DNA of 50,127 nucleotides, taken from NCBI GenBank assembly GCA_016929645.1, contig JAFGIK010000103.1:1-50127 (forward strand). The letters are read 5' to 3'. Numbering within the stretch: the first letter of the stretch is position 1; the number at the start of each line of letters is the position of its first letter. The stretch comes from Candidatus Dojkabacteria bacterium (GTDB taxonomy: Bacteria; Patescibacteriota; Dojkabacteria; SC72; JAFGCJ01). The translations under genes were made by a program, and so were the position numbers. The notes under the pieces are model-generated. The model did no database searches and was not told the origin of the DNA. It was given only the letters and a program-made list of their open reading frames with translations. Shown in pieces: positions 1 to 8,252 of the stretch.

Positions 1-1
1 G

Positions 2-85
2 AGAGTATACAACAACATGAGACCTCATTTAGGCCTTAATCTAAAGACTCCTGCTGAGGTTGTTGCATATGTCTTGGGACATTAA
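2..85 (+). CDS. DDE transposase, C-terminal fragment
   Basis: The reading frame is already open at the window edge and stops at 83-85, leaving 27 codons. The residues YNNMRPHLGLNLKTPAEVV match the very end of integrase-core transposases of the IS3/IS481 type, where a YN..RPH..L...TP.E motif follows the catalytic Glu. Only this tail is inside the window, so it cannot be told whether the gene is intact. The right end of the element should lie in the roughly 250 bases before the next gene. No convincing terminal inverted repeat could be identified from one end alone. Confidence 0.7.
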   Translation, partial: RVYNNMRPHLGLNLKTPAEVVAYVLGH

Positions 86-275
86 GCTTTTACTTTTGTT
101 GTGCAGAATCGATAGTATTCAGCTGTAGACAATTTAATAAAATGTCAGGGATATATAACTGACTTAGCCGTTATTCTAATGTAGTTATATGCCTTTCTTG
201 ATCTCGCTCTGGACATATGACAAATTTTTCATGTTTATCTTTTCTCCTTACCTAGTATTATGTATCGTTCCCCAT

Positions 276-305
276 TTGCCGTTCCCTTCAATAAAATGCT
301 AGAAT
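276..305 (+). promoter_or_regulatory. putative sigma70-type promoter of the repeat surface protein
   Basis: TTGCCG at 276-281 and TAGAAT at 300-305 are 18 bases apart. Transcription would start near 312, shortly before the ATG at 335. This supports the ATG at 335 over the one at 260. A TAGTAT at 253-258 lies too close to the 260 ATG to act as its promoter. The rest of 86-334 shows no gene. Confidence 0.4.
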
Positions 306-334
306 TTGTACAGAATATATTTTTTCTTAATGAA

Positions 335-1480
335 ATGAAGCTATCAAAATCTGTCCAAATTGTAACGCTTTCCGTTTTCCTTGGTGTAATAGGGTTAATA
401 AATCCATTTAAGAATGTTGCAAACGCTGCTGGCGGTGATAATTTTCAAATTAGTGCCTGTACTTTTAATAATGAAACAAAGGCTGAGGTTTGTGGCGAAT
501 GGTCGCAAAAAACTCTTGCAGATCTTAATTTGCAAAGTGCTGCCGGTGCTAGTGAGAATTATACGTATAAAATCGGAGAGGTATGGCATCTACAAAAAAG
601 TGTCATAAGTACTGACGGTGTGTCGATATGGAGTACGACTTGCACCTTGAATACTGAGACCGGGCAGGAGACTTGTGGAAACTGGGAGCAATCTTTGGTT
701 GCAGATTTGGGCGTCAGTGGGACTGTTGGCACGTATTGTTCATATTCGTTTTTTGATGGGGATAATAATTGGCATGTTGCCAAGGGCATGATAAGTCTTG
801 ATGGAAATACGTCATGGACTTCGACATGTGACGTTGATGGTCAGGGTGCTGAGACCTGCTCTGATTGGACTGAGGTAAACGTAAGCACTTTGGGTATTTC
901 AGGTTCAATTGGCGCCTGTTCTTCATATGCTGTTAGTCCAGAGGAAAATAAATGGATAGTAAAAAAAGATCTTGTCAGTACCGATGGCTCTACTATGTGG
1001 TCAAAAGAATGTGAACTTAACCCAGACAATGGTGCTGAAACTTGTGGAGATTGGGTTGAAGGGAGTGTATCCGTGTATAATTCTTCACTTGCCAAGGTTG
1101 GCTCTATGACGACATATACATATTTAAATAATTCCTCAAATTGGATAGTTAATCGTGTGCTTGTAAGCCAGGTGGAGCAGGAAGCTCAGACTACGACAGC
1201 TGCGTCTAGTTCGACATTAACGTCTCTTCCTCAGACTGCTGTTTCTCCTGTTTCTATGCAAGTTTTTGTAATTACAGGAGTCAGCCTTCTTGTTATTGCT
1301 GCTGCGATTTATGTATCGGATGTATTTTTATCTGCATTAAGATTTTCTGTAAATAGTGTGAAATCCGGTGCTAAGGCTGTATCCAATGGTGTAAATAAAG
1401 TATCTTCTTCAGTATCTGGAGAACTTCGCAAAAGACAGAAAAAGAGTTACGAGAAACATGTGATTGATCTTGTGAAATAA
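335..1480 (+). CDS. secreted, membrane-anchored protein with four Cys/Trp repeats
   Basis: I do not recognise the family. From the ATG at 335 the product (381 residues) starts with a typical signal peptide: MKLSK, a hydrophobic stretch, then a likely cleavage site near ANAAGG. Four repeats of about 60 residues follow, beginning near 458, 638, 824 and 1007. Each carries a Cys, then a G.ETC..W motif, then a turn such as GVSGTVG and a W.V.K.(L/M)(I/V)S.DG...W segment. Paired Cys in each repeat suggest disulfides outside the cell. A Thr/Ser-rich linker leads to one transmembrane helix (about 1255-1345) and a basic cytoplasmic tail. An in-frame ATG at 260 would add 25 residues and spoil the signal peptide, so 335 is preferred. 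A role as surface repeat protein is inference. Confidence 0.7.
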   Translation: MKLSKSVQIVTLSVFLGVIGLINPFKNVANAAGGDNFQISACTFNNETKAEVCGEWSQKTLADLNLQSAAGASENYTYKIGEVWHLQKSVISTDGVSIWSTTCTLNTETGQETCGNWEQSLVADLGVSGTVGTYCSYSFFDGDNNWHVAKGMISLDGNTSWTSTCDVDGQGAETCSDWTEVNVSTLGISGSIGACSSYAVSPEENKWIVKKDLVSTDGSTMWSKECELNPDNGAETCGDWVEGSVSVYNSSLAKVGSMTTYTYLNNSSNWIVNRVLVSQVEQEAQTTTAASSSTLTSLPQTAVSPVSMQVFVITGVSLLVIAAAIYVSDVFLSALRFSVNSVKSGAKAVSNGVNKVSSSVSGELRKRQKKSYEKHVIDLVK

Positions 1481-1527
1481 TTTCCACTTCGAATTGTGTT
1501 TTTAAGTAAGGGTTTGTGATGAACCTC

Positions 1528-1557
1528 TTGACACATGACGTGCTTGATTGCTATATT
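1528..1557 (+). promoter_or_regulatory. promoter of the Hsp20 gene
   Basis: TTGACA (1528-1533) and TATATT (1552-1557) are 18 bases apart, a near-consensus housekeeping promoter. The predicted start, about 1564, falls inside the CIRCE operator, so a bound repressor would block transcription directly. The 5' leader is AT-rich with no Shine-Dalgarno sequence. Confidence 0.75.
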
Positions 1558-1561
1558 GATC

Positions 1562-1588
1562 TTAGCAATCATGACGTCAGATTGCTAA
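1562..1588 (+). promoter_or_regulatory. CIRCE operator (HrcA binding site)
   Basis: The inverted repeat TTAGCAATC-N9-GATTGCTAA has perfect 9-base arms and a 9-base spacer. The classical CIRCE element is TTAGCACTC-N9-GAGTGCTAA, so each arm differs by one symmetric base. It sits just downstream of the -10 box of a heat-shock gene, as expected for HrcA control. Confidence 0.85.
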
Positions 1589-1626
1589 GTAATTTCTCTT
1601 TAATTAAATTTTAATATTGTTTTATT

Positions 1627-2049
1627 ATGAGAAATTTTTCTATTGTTAATCCGTGGGCTGTTATGAGAAGAAGCTTGCTTGATGATGAAGATATGAATTT
1701 ATCAGAATGGGGTGTAGATGACATCCAGATGGATGTTTATGAGGAAGGCGATAACGTTATTGTTAAAGTAAAGGCTCCAGGCTTCTCAAAAGAGGAAGTC
1801 GATGTCTCCCTTGAGAAGGACACTATCACTGTGGTTGGAAAATCCAGTGATGTCAATGAGGAGGACGACAAGAAGCGAAAGTATTATCGAAAGGAAATTG
1901 TTAAGAAATCCTTCACGCGATCTTGTGCGTTGCCTGTAGATGTTGTTCCCGAGAATTCAAAGGCTAACTTTCAAGATGGGGTTTTGGTTATTACTTTGCC
2001 AAAAAGCGAAGAATCCAAGCCGAAGAAGATCAAGGTTGAGTTGGACTAA
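1627..2049 (+). CDS. Hsp20/alpha-crystallin small heat-shock protein
   Basis: The 140-residue product is an ATP-independent holdase that binds unfolding proteins in the cytoplasm. The alpha-crystallin domain spans about residues 32-135. It includes the DVYEEGDNVIVKVKAPGF start, a central YYRKEI segment, a (S/T)F.RS.ALP strand motif, and the near-invariant A.F.DGVL.ITLPK ending. The length fits bacterial Hsp20 proteins. The gene stands alone behind its own promoter and CIRCE site, so it should be induced by heat through loss of HrcA repression. The ATG at 1627 gives the expected MRNFSIVNPW-type N-terminus. Assignment is firm; substrates are unknown. Confidence 0.93.
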   Translation: MRNFSIVNPWAVMRRSLLDDEDMNLSEWGVDDIQMDVYEEGDNVIVKVKAPGFSKEEVDVSLEKDTITVVGKSSDVNEEDDKKRKYYRKEIVKKSFTRSCALPVDVVPENSKANFQDGVLVITLPKSEESKPKKIKVELD

Positions 2050-2099
2050 TGCTTAATGCTTTTCTGTAAATTGGCTTTTACTTAGCAATAAAAGCTGCA

Positions 2100-2217
2100 G
2101 GAGAGGTTCACTTTGCTTAATTTGATCGAGTCTGGGTCTGATGTTTTAGTTTATTGCGACCGTGATATAGTGTGACAAATTGTGACAATGATCAAACTTT
2201 GCAAAGTGAACCTCTCC
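2100..2217 (+). repeat. long inverted repeat before sufC
   Basis: GGAGAGGTTCACTTTGC at 2100-2116 is repeated exactly in inverted form at 2201-2217. Beyond a 4-base mismatch the stem resumes for 7 more pairs (TTTGATC against GATCAAA), giving about 24 paired bases around a loop of some 60 bases. The loop holds TGTGACAAATTGTGACAATG, a direct repeat of TGTGACAA. It lies between hsp20 and the sufC promoter. It may be a terminator without a U-run, a structured leader or a small mobile hairpin; the sequence does not decide. Confidence 0.7.
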
Positions 2218-2245
2218 ATGTTTTCTCAAATGTGTCGCCCCATTG

Positions 2246-2251
2246 TATAAT
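2246..2251 (+). promoter_or_regulatory. -10 box of the sufCBD operon
   Basis: A consensus TATAAT lies 42 bases before the sufC ATG at 2294. No good -35 box is visible upstream, where the right arm of the inverted repeat lies. The TTG at 2243 overlaps this box, which argues against using it as the start codon. Confidence 0.5.
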
Positions 2252-2293
2252 GTGCTTATCAATACGAATAATTTTGAAAATAGTACATGTTCT

Positions 2294-3043
2294 ATGTTTT
2301 CAGTAAAAAATCTTACAGTTAAAGTTCATGACTCAGGTGGAGTTGTTCTGAATAATATTAGTTTTAGTATTGAATCAGGGCAGAAGCTTCTTATCCTTGG
2401 CCCAAATGGGTCTGGTAAATCGTCTCTTGTTAAAGCAATTCTTGGGGATCCGAGTTACGATTTGAGTGAAGGTGAGATTAATTTTAATGAAAAAAAATTA
2501 AATGATTTGAAGCCTTATGAAAGGGCAAGACTTGGGATTTTTATTGGCTATCAAAATCCGGTCACTATAGAAGGGTTAAGTTTTAATGAATTCCTGTTCT
2601 TTTCTTATCTTGACTTGAAAAGAGGTCGAGCAGGGGATTCTGAAGTTGATGATTTTCGGACAGTACTTGAGAAGAAGGCTGATGGGATAGGTATTGATAA
2701 GCGACTTTTGGATCGTAATGTCAATGAGGGCCTTTCTGGTGGAGAGAAAAAAATGATGGAGCTTTTGCAAATGGTTATATTTGAGCCTAAACTTGTGATT
2801 CTTGATGAACCTGATTCGGGGTTGGATTCCGATTCTGTTAAAATTATTGTTAAGGCATTAGGGCTTTTGCCTAAGGAATCTTCTGTAATTTTAATATCTC
2901 ATGATCCTGCTAGAATTGGTTTGTATGACTTTGATAAGGTTGTTGTGATGAAGGACACTGAGATAGTGAAAACTAATGATACGGGTGCGAATTCTCGAGA
3001 TTTCATTAAGAATGTGCTAAAAGAAGGTTATAAGGCTCTATGA
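2294..3043 (+). CDS. sufC: Fe-S cluster assembly ATPase SufC
   Basis: SufC is the ABC-type ATPase of the SufBCD scaffold; ATP use drives the opening of SufB-SufD for cluster building. The 249-residue product has Walker A GPNGSGKS (about residues 36-43), a Q-loop near YQNP, the signature LSGGEKK, Walker B LVILDEPDSGLD and the switch His in ISHD. SufC-specific features are the IEGLSFNEF region and the D..SGLD box. The start was moved from a TTG at 2243 to the ATG at 2294, because MFSVKNLTVKV matches the usual SufC N-terminus and the TTG overlaps a TATAAT box. sufB follows 94 bases later on the same strand. Confidence 0.95.
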   Translation: MFSVKNLTVKVHDSGGVVLNNISFSIESGQKLLILGPNGSGKSSLVKAILGDPSYDLSEGEINFNEKKLNDLKPYERARLGIFIGYQNPVTIEGLSFNEFLFFSYLDLKRGRAGDSEVDDFRTVLEKKADGIGIDKRLLDRNVNEGLSGGEKKMMELLQMVIFEPKLVILDEPDSGLDSDSVKIIVKALGLLPKESSVILISHDPARIGLYDFDKVVVMKDTEIVKTNDTGANSRDFIKNVLKEGYKAL

Positions 3044-3137
3044 ATGTTGAATTGTTTAGTACACTTGCGATCAAGAATACTTTTTTGATTAAAATCTCGA
3101 TACAAAGGCAATTTAAGATAGTTTTAATGAAAAATTC

Positions 3138-4484
3138 ATGACAGAAAAATTACAAAAGGGCATAAGTGAGGAATTGATCGATAAAATTTCAAGTGATAAT
3201 AATGAACCTGAATGGATGAGAAGGTATAGACATGCTGCCTACAACGCATTTCGTGTGTTTAAGGTGCCTTCCTGGGCGCCACTTCACAAAAGTGAGTATT
3301 CATTAGATTTTGATGAATTTTTCTACTACATCAGAGCTTCTGACAAAACAGCAAGAAACTGGGATGACGTTCCACAGGAGATTCGTGATAAATATGAAAA
3401 GCTTGGAATTCCTCAGGGAGAAAGAGAATTTTTAGCCGGAGTAGGGGCACAGTATGAAAGTCGTATGATTTACCACTCGCTTCGTGAGGAATTGACCCAA
3501 ATGGGGGTTATTTTTGAAGATATGAATACTGCGGTTAATAAGTATCCAGAGCTCGTAGAAAAATACTTTGGGAGTGTGGTTCCTTACGCAAATAATAAGT
3601 TTTCGGCTTTAAATGGGGCTATTTGGAATGGAGGCAGCTTCGCTTATATACCTAAGGGGGTATATGTGGATATGCCATTACATAATTTTTTTCAAATGCA
3701 TGTCGCTTCTCAAGGTCAATTCGAACATACGATAATTGTAGCGGAGGATGAAAGTAATGTTGAATTTCTTGAAGGCTGCGTTGCTCCGATTTATTCTGAG
3801 AAATCAATTCACGCAGGTGTAGTCGAGATTTACGTTGGTAAGCGTGCGAAAGTTAAGTTTTCAACTATGCAGAACTGGAGCAAAAATGTGTTAAACCTTG
3901 TTACAAAGAAAGCTTTGATTGAAGAAGATGGCCGAATCGACTGGGTGGATGGAAATGTCGGAAGTGGTTTGACTATGAAATATCCAGCTTTGATGCTTTC
4001 GGGCAAAGGTGCTTCTGGCAGAATTTTGTCGCTGGCTTTTGTCGGAGATAAGCAAGAAATTGATGCAGGAGGCAAGGCTATTCATCTTGCGCCTTTTACT
4101 CGTGCAGATATTGAGTCAAAGGCTATTATAAAAAGTGGTGGTATATCAACATATCGTGGTGATGTTTTTGTTTCCGAAAAGGCTAACAATTCATTAACTC
4201 AAGTTAACTGTGTTTCAATGTTTCTCGATGAGGGCGGTGTTTCAAAAACTATTCCAAATATTAAAATCAAAAATGATAATTCAACTGTTAATCATGAATC
4301 ATCGATTCTAAAAATCTCTCAAGAACAGCTTTTATACTTGCAGTCTCGAGGACTCAACGAACAATCTGCGCGCTCCATGATTATTAGTGGGTTTACGGAT
4401 TCTTTTACAAAAGAGTTACCAATGGAATATGCGGTTGAGTTTGATAGATTAGTTAATATGGAGGTTAGCGACGGTGTTGCATAA
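3138..4484 (+). CDS. sufB: Fe-S cluster assembly scaffold protein SufB
   Basis: SufB carries the nascent Fe-S cluster and receives persulfide sulfur from SufS/SufU. The 448-residue product is near the usual length of about 470. It shows the family pattern clearly: an N-terminal helical part, W....EPEWM, GIP..ERE.LAGVGAQYES, the parallel beta-helix core with IVAEDESNVEFLEGC, and the C-terminal segment with NHESSILKIS, YLQSRGL and a helix ending the protein. The Cys in EGC and NCVSMF and the conserved Glu/His of the core are present. The gene is followed by sufD after 19 bases. An exact 12-base direct repeat overlaps its stop codon. Confidence 0.96.
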   Translation: MTEKLQKGISEELIDKISSDNNEPEWMRRYRHAAYNAFRVFKVPSWAPLHKSEYSLDFDEFFYYIRASDKTARNWDDVPQEIRDKYEKLGIPQGEREFLAGVGAQYESRMIYHSLREELTQMGVIFEDMNTAVNKYPELVEKYFGSVVPYANNKFSALNGAIWNGGSFAYIPKGVYVDMPLHNFFQMHVASQGQFEHTIIVAEDESNVEFLEGCVAPIYSEKSIHAGVVEIYVGKRAKVKFSTMQNWSKNVLNLVTKKALIEEDGRIDWVDGNVGSGLTMKYPALMLSGKGASGRILSLAFVGDKQEIDAGGKAIHLAPFTRADIESKAIIKSGGISTYRGDVFVSEKANNSLTQVNCVSMFLDEGGVSKTIPNIKIKNDNSTVNHESSILKISQEQLLYLQSRGLNEQSARSMIISGFTDSFTKELPMEYAVEFDRLVNMEVSDGVA

Positions 4485-4502
4485 ACAGAAGTTGCATAAA
4501 CA
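4476..4502 (+). repeat. short tandem duplication at the sufB/sufD junction
   Basis: GTTGCATAAACA occurs at 4476-4487 and again at 4491-4502, a 15-base period. The first copy holds the sufB stop codon and the second ends just before the sufD ATG. It looks like a slippage duplication that set the present spacing. Confidence 0.7.
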
Positions 4503-4503
4503 C

Positions 4504-5262
4504 ATGAATAATCAAAAATTAAAGAAGAAAAATATATTTAGTAAGCATCCAGATCAATTCGGTCATTGTAATTGTCCGAAAGGGCGACTTTTTACAACTT
4601 CAGATAAATGGGATGAATTTTGGGATAGTTTTTTCAAAAATGCACCCGTGATTCAGGTTTCAAATGTGTTGAAAAATCCTGAGATAGTGTCTAGTAAAAC
4701 CTGTTATTGCAATCTTTTTGATATTGATGGAATTAAAGGTGATTTTAACATTAGTAAAAAAATTTCTGAGCCTATTTATGGCTCTGCTCAGGTTTGTTTT
4801 AAAGGAGAAGTTAATGCAAATATCAATATTGATTTAGAATTAAATTCTGCAGCTCAAATAGGAATAAAATTTGTGGGTTTGCTGGATTCTGGTGATAATT
4901 TAAAGATTCAATTAAAAGTTCATGAAAATTATGCTAAATCCTCTTTTACCTGGGTTTCTAAATTTGTTGTAAGTCAGGATTGTAGTCTAAATCTTTCAAC
5001 TACAGGTATTATTGGCTCTTCTTCAACTGCATCTATTTCTAGTTTTGATAATAAAGTTTTATCCCTTGGTGGAGATTCAGATTCTCGGATGCCTGTTGTG
5101 AATTGTGTGCCAGCCATGGACATTTCTGAGCGAGAGGTTTTTGCGAAACATGGTTTTTCTTTTTCCGGGATTCCTGTTGATTCAAGGATTTATATGCAGA
5201 GTAGGGGTCTTGATGAAGAAATGATTAAAAAACTTTACAAAGAGGCGTTTTTGAAGAGTTGA
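4504..5262 (+). CDS. sufD: SufD-like Fe-S assembly protein (short form)
   Basis: This is the partner of SufB in the SufBC2D scaffold. The 252-residue product is much shorter than common SufD (about 400), with little of the N-terminal helical domain left. The beta-helix core and the diagnostic end remain: PAMDISEREVFAKHG, then FSGIPVDSRIYMQSRGLDEE, then a closing helix. The His in KHG corresponds to the conserved SufD/SufB position near the cluster site. The GTG at 4474 lies inside sufB and would add ten His/Lys-rich residues, so the ATG at 4504 is preferred. Position after sufC-sufB supports the call. The gene converges on a glycosyltransferase gene 19 bases away. Confidence 0.85.
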   Translation: MNNQKLKKKNIFSKHPDQFGHCNCPKGRLFTTSDKWDEFWDSFFKNAPVIQVSNVLKNPEIVSSKTCYCNLFDIDGIKGDFNISKKISEPIYGSAQVCFKGEVNANINIDLELNSAAQIGIKFVGLLDSGDNLKIQLKVHENYAKSSFTWVSKFVVSQDCSLNLSTTGIIGSSSTASISSFDNKVLSLGGDSDSRMPVVNCVPAMDISEREVFAKHGFSFSGIPVDSRIYMQSRGLDEEMIKKLYKEAFLKS

Positions 5263-5281
5263 GAAGGAAGTCTCTTTTTAT

Positions 5282-6706
5282 CTATTTCTTTTTAGAGGAA
5301 AATTCCTTCAGCTTTTTTCTTGATCTCCAGCCAAAATATATTAATACAGAAGCTAGAATTGTGCCCCCTGCGAAAATATATGTAGATAGAGGAATTTTGT
5401 ATTTCTGTTTATTCTTTGCTGAATTACTAAATGTGTTATGTTCGATCAAATTATGTATTTGTTTTAATATTTTGCTTTGACCAATTGGCATAGTATCTAG
5501 TAACTCTTGTATTCGGTTTCTTTTTTCCTCTAAGGAGAAGAAATGGCCATTTTTGATATGTTTTTTATACATATTTAATGTCTGGTTTACTATTATGCTC
5601 CAATCAAGATGTTTTACTTTGTCTCTTGAATTTAAGCATAACTTCTCATATTCGTATTTTGGTAAAGTGCAAATCTTTTCTATGCTTTTTGCGAATTCCT
5701 TGGGAGTAACGTCTTTGCTATGTGCAATTCCTACGGAACTATCAATAAATTCGTCTACTGTTTCATTTGAAATTCCTACAACTGGGGTTTTTGATGCAAG
5801 AGCCTCAATTATCACAAGACTTTGTACTTCCATTTTTGCAGCTGATGCAAATACATGCGCCTGCTCAAGTGGTTTGATTACTTTTTTGTAATCAAGTTGC
5901 CCAGTAAAAATGACTCTTTGCTCTAGATCTTTTGTCATTAATTCTTTTAATTTATTGATGTATTCTTTGCTAGCCGTGCTACCTATTAGTATTAATTTGT
6001 AATTTTCAGGAAGATATTTTAATGCTTTAATAAGGAATTCTTGGTTTTTACGCTCTATAATAGTTCCAATGAAACAAATAAATTTATCTTTGCTGCTGAT
6101 GTCTGCTATCTTGCACTGATCATATAATGAGAGATCTCGACCATTTGGGATTACTTCTATGGTTTCCCTTTTGATTCCCACATTTATATTGCTTGTAATA
6201 GCGGCTTTATTCAAAGCTACAACAGCTGTGCAATTGTTCAAGAATCTCTTCATATATTGATTGGATATGGGTTTGATTGCGTGCATAAATACTTCTGGCA
6301 TAACAGTAACACTTCTGAAGTCAAGCACCTTGTCTGGCAAAATGTGAGTGGTGTAGAAGAATGGCACATTGTTGTTAATTGCCCATATTTGTCCAATTAA
6401 TGAGATATTTACTGGGTCATGGGCGTGTATGACATCGGGATTAAACTTTTTCAGAAAACTATCTAAAAACGCAATATTCTCTTGAGTAAATGAAGGTTGG
6501 CTGTAGTCAGGGTCAGTTGAGTCTGTGCTTAAAATTGTGCAATGAACAAGGCCTTTTTCATCTGTGTAAATCTCTTGTTTATCTCCTGGATGTATGATTG
6601 CTGTTGGTCCAATATTTTTAGCGAATTGCTCAGAAATCTCATAAGCAATTCGTGCCAGTCCTCCGCCTTGCTGACCTGTAAATGTTGTTGTGAAAACTGT
6701 TTTCAT
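5282..6706 (-). CDS. GT4-family glycosyltransferase with C-terminal membrane anchor
   Basis: The 474-residue product is a GT-B fold sugar transferase using a nucleotide-sugar donor. The N-terminal half has GQQGGGLARIAYE, the glycine-rich acceptor loop, and HAHDPVNISL. The C-terminal half has IGTIIERKNQEFLIKAL, a common start of the donor domain, and the E-x7-E motif in MEVQSLVIIEALASKTPVV. Unusually a transmembrane helix (about residues 443-463) and a Lys-rich tail follow, so the enzyme is tied to the membrane by its C-terminus. Donor and acceptor cannot be read from sequence; a glycolipid or envelope polysaccharide is likely. The gene sits in opposite orientation between sufD and sufS. Confidence 0.88.
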   Translation of the reverse strand: MKTVFTTTFTGQQGGGLARIAYEISEQFAKNIGPTAIIHPGDKQEIYTDEKGLVHCTILSTDSTDPDYSQPSFTQENIAFLDSFLKKFNPDVIHAHDPVNISLIGQIWAINNNVPFFYTTHILPDKVLDFRSVTVMPEVFMHAIKPISNQYMKRFLNNCTAVVALNKAAITSNINVGIKRETIEVIPNGRDLSLYDQCKIADISSKDKFICFIGTIIERKNQEFLIKALKYLPENYKLILIGSTASKEYINKLKELMTKDLEQRVIFTGQLDYKKVIKPLEQAHVFASAAKMEVQSLVIIEALASKTPVVGISNETVDEFIDSSVGIAHSKDVTPKEFAKSIEKICTLPKYEYEKLCLNSRDKVKHLDWSIIVNQTLNMYKKHIKNGHFFSLEEKRNRIQELLDTMPIGQSKILKQIHNLIEHNTFSNSAKNKQKYKIPLSTYIFAGGTILASVLIYFGWRSRKKLKEFSSKKK

Positions 6707-7013
6707 ATAGATCTTAGTTAATTGATTTTTCTTTGGTATGTTGGATAAACAGTATGTTCTGATTATATGGGATTTCTATGTAAGTTGGAATACGAGCGGA
6801 AGCCTTAATCTATAACCTTGATTATAAAGGCCTTCGTTAAGTTTTATTAAATATTTTAAATGTCGATACTTTTTTGTTTAGAGCTTGTTATAACTCCTTT
6901 TCAATTTAATCTTTCTGTTTTGACCCATTGAGGTTATAATTGCCTTAGTTATTATCAATTAACTACTCAAGATTACAGTTTGATACTAAATTTATCTTTT
7001 ATTCAAAAGAATA
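6707..7013 (+). promoter_or_regulatory. divergent promoter region between glycosyltransferase and sufS
   Basis: These 307 bases hold no gene. On the plus strand TTTCTG (6912-6917) and TATAAT (6935-6940) are 17 bases apart and could drive sufS, with a leader of about 65 bases. On the minus strand a TAAGAT box ends about five bases before the glycosyltransferase ATG, compatible with a leaderless start. No known Fe-S regulator site (IscR, SufR) could be recognised. Confidence 0.45.
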
Positions 7014-8252
7014 ATGGAACAAAAAGAAATAATTGATCAGTTTCCGATACTAAAAAGGCAGATAAATGGTAAAAGACTTGTTTATCTTGACAATGCGGCT
7101 ACAACACAGAAGCCAGATCGTGTTATACGAGCCCTGCGCCAATATTATGAAGAACATAATGCCAATATTCATAGAGGACTGCATACGTTAAGTAACGAGG
7201 CTACAGAGCTTTACGAGGGCGCTCACGAAAAGTGTGCGAAGTTTATAAATGCGAACAATATGCAGGAGGTCATTTTTACTCGAAATACAACAGAGTCAAT
7301 AAATCTAGTCGCTTATGCTTGGGGTAGAAAATTCCTTAAAAAAGGTGACGTTGTTGTAATAACTGGTATGGAGCATCATAGTAATATTGTGCCTTGGCAG
7401 ATGCTTGTCAAAGAGCTTGGTATTAGGCTCGAATGGGTTCCTGTTATCGATGAAGGTGAGGGTAAGGGTCATCTTGATATGGAAGAATTAAAACGAATTA
7501 TCAGCGTAAATTCTAACCACATAAAACTTGTGTCTATTGTTCATGTTTCAAATGTTCTTGGGACTGTAAATCCGATTAAAGATATCATTGATATTACGCA
7601 TAATGCTGGTGCCATAGCCATGATTGATGCTGCTCAAAGTGCTGCAAGGATCAAGCTTGACGTTAAAGCTTTGGATGTAGATTTTCTTGCTTTCTCATCG
7701 CACAAAATGTATGGACCAACAGGTATTGGTGTTTTGTATGGTAAAAAAGATCTTCTTGAATCTATGAATCCTTGGATGTGTGGCGGAGATATGATCCGTC
7801 GTGTCAGCAGGGATGATTATTCTTTAAATGAGCTTCCATGGAAATTTGAGGCTGGGACTCCAAATATTGCAGATGGTTCAGTTCTTAGTGAGGCAATAGA
7901 TTTTATCGAGGAGGTTGGTTTTGACTATATTCAAAAGCACGAAAAAGATCTTATTTCTTATGCTTATGATAATCTTGCTGATATTGACGATATAACGATT
8001 TTTGGACCGGGCGGAAGCGATAGATTGGGTGTCATATCTTTCTATCTTAACGGAGTTCATGCCCACGATCTTGCAACCTTACTGAATGAAGATGGTGTTG
8101 CGGTGAGGGCTGGTCATCATTGTGCTATGCCATTGCATTTGCAATTTGGTATTGCAGCTACTGCGAGGATTAGTTTCGCAGTGTATAATACCCGGGATGA
8201 TGTGGATGTATTTATTAAGTCATTAAAAGATGCAAAAAAAAGGTTTATATAA
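7014..8252 (+). CDS. sufS: cysteine desulfurase SufS
   Basis: SufS is a PLP enzyme that takes sulfur from L-cysteine, makes L-alanine and holds the sulfur as persulfide on its active-site Cys. The 412-residue product is full length. Visible motifs are YLDNAATTQKP near the N-terminus, the PLP region TRNTTESINLVAY and GMEHHSN, IDAAQ (PLP-contacting Asp), the Schiff-base Lys231 in SSHKMYGPTG and the catalytic Cys370 in RAGHHCAMPLH. The RAGHHC form is typical of group II (SufS/CsdA) enzymes. It overlaps sufU by 23 bases, so the two are surely cotranscribed. Confidence 0.96.
   Translation: MEQKEIIDQFPILKRQINGKRLVYLDNAATTQKPDRVIRALRQYYEEHNANIHRGLHTLSNEATELYEGAHEKCAKFINANNMQEVIFTRNTTESINLVAYAWGRKFLKKGDVVVITGMEHHSNIVPWQMLVKELGIRLEWVPVIDEGEGKGHLDMEELKRIISVNSNHIKLVSIVHVSNVLGTVNPIKDIIDITHNAGAIAMIDAAQSAARIKLDVKALDVDFLAFSSHKMYGPTGIGVLYGKKDLLESMNPWMCGGDMIRRVSRDDYSLNELPWKFEAGTPNIADGSVLSEAIDFIEEVGFDYIQKHEKDLISYAYDNLADIDDITIFGPGGSDRLGVISFYLNGVHAHDLATLLNEDGVAVRAGHHCAMPLHLQFGIAATARISFAVYNTRDDVDVFIKSLKDAKKRFI

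Noticed and set aside
121-145. Right terminal inverted repeat of the transposase element
   Set aside because: TGTAGACAATTT...ATGTCA looks suggestive, but with the left end outside the window the pairing cannot be shown.
5259-5480. 73-codon frame after sufD
   Set aside because: It lies on the opposite strand of the glycosyltransferase gene and only reflects its coding bases.
6920-6940. TTGACC with TATAAT as sufS promoter
   Set aside because: The two boxes are only nine bases apart, too close for sigma70 recognition.
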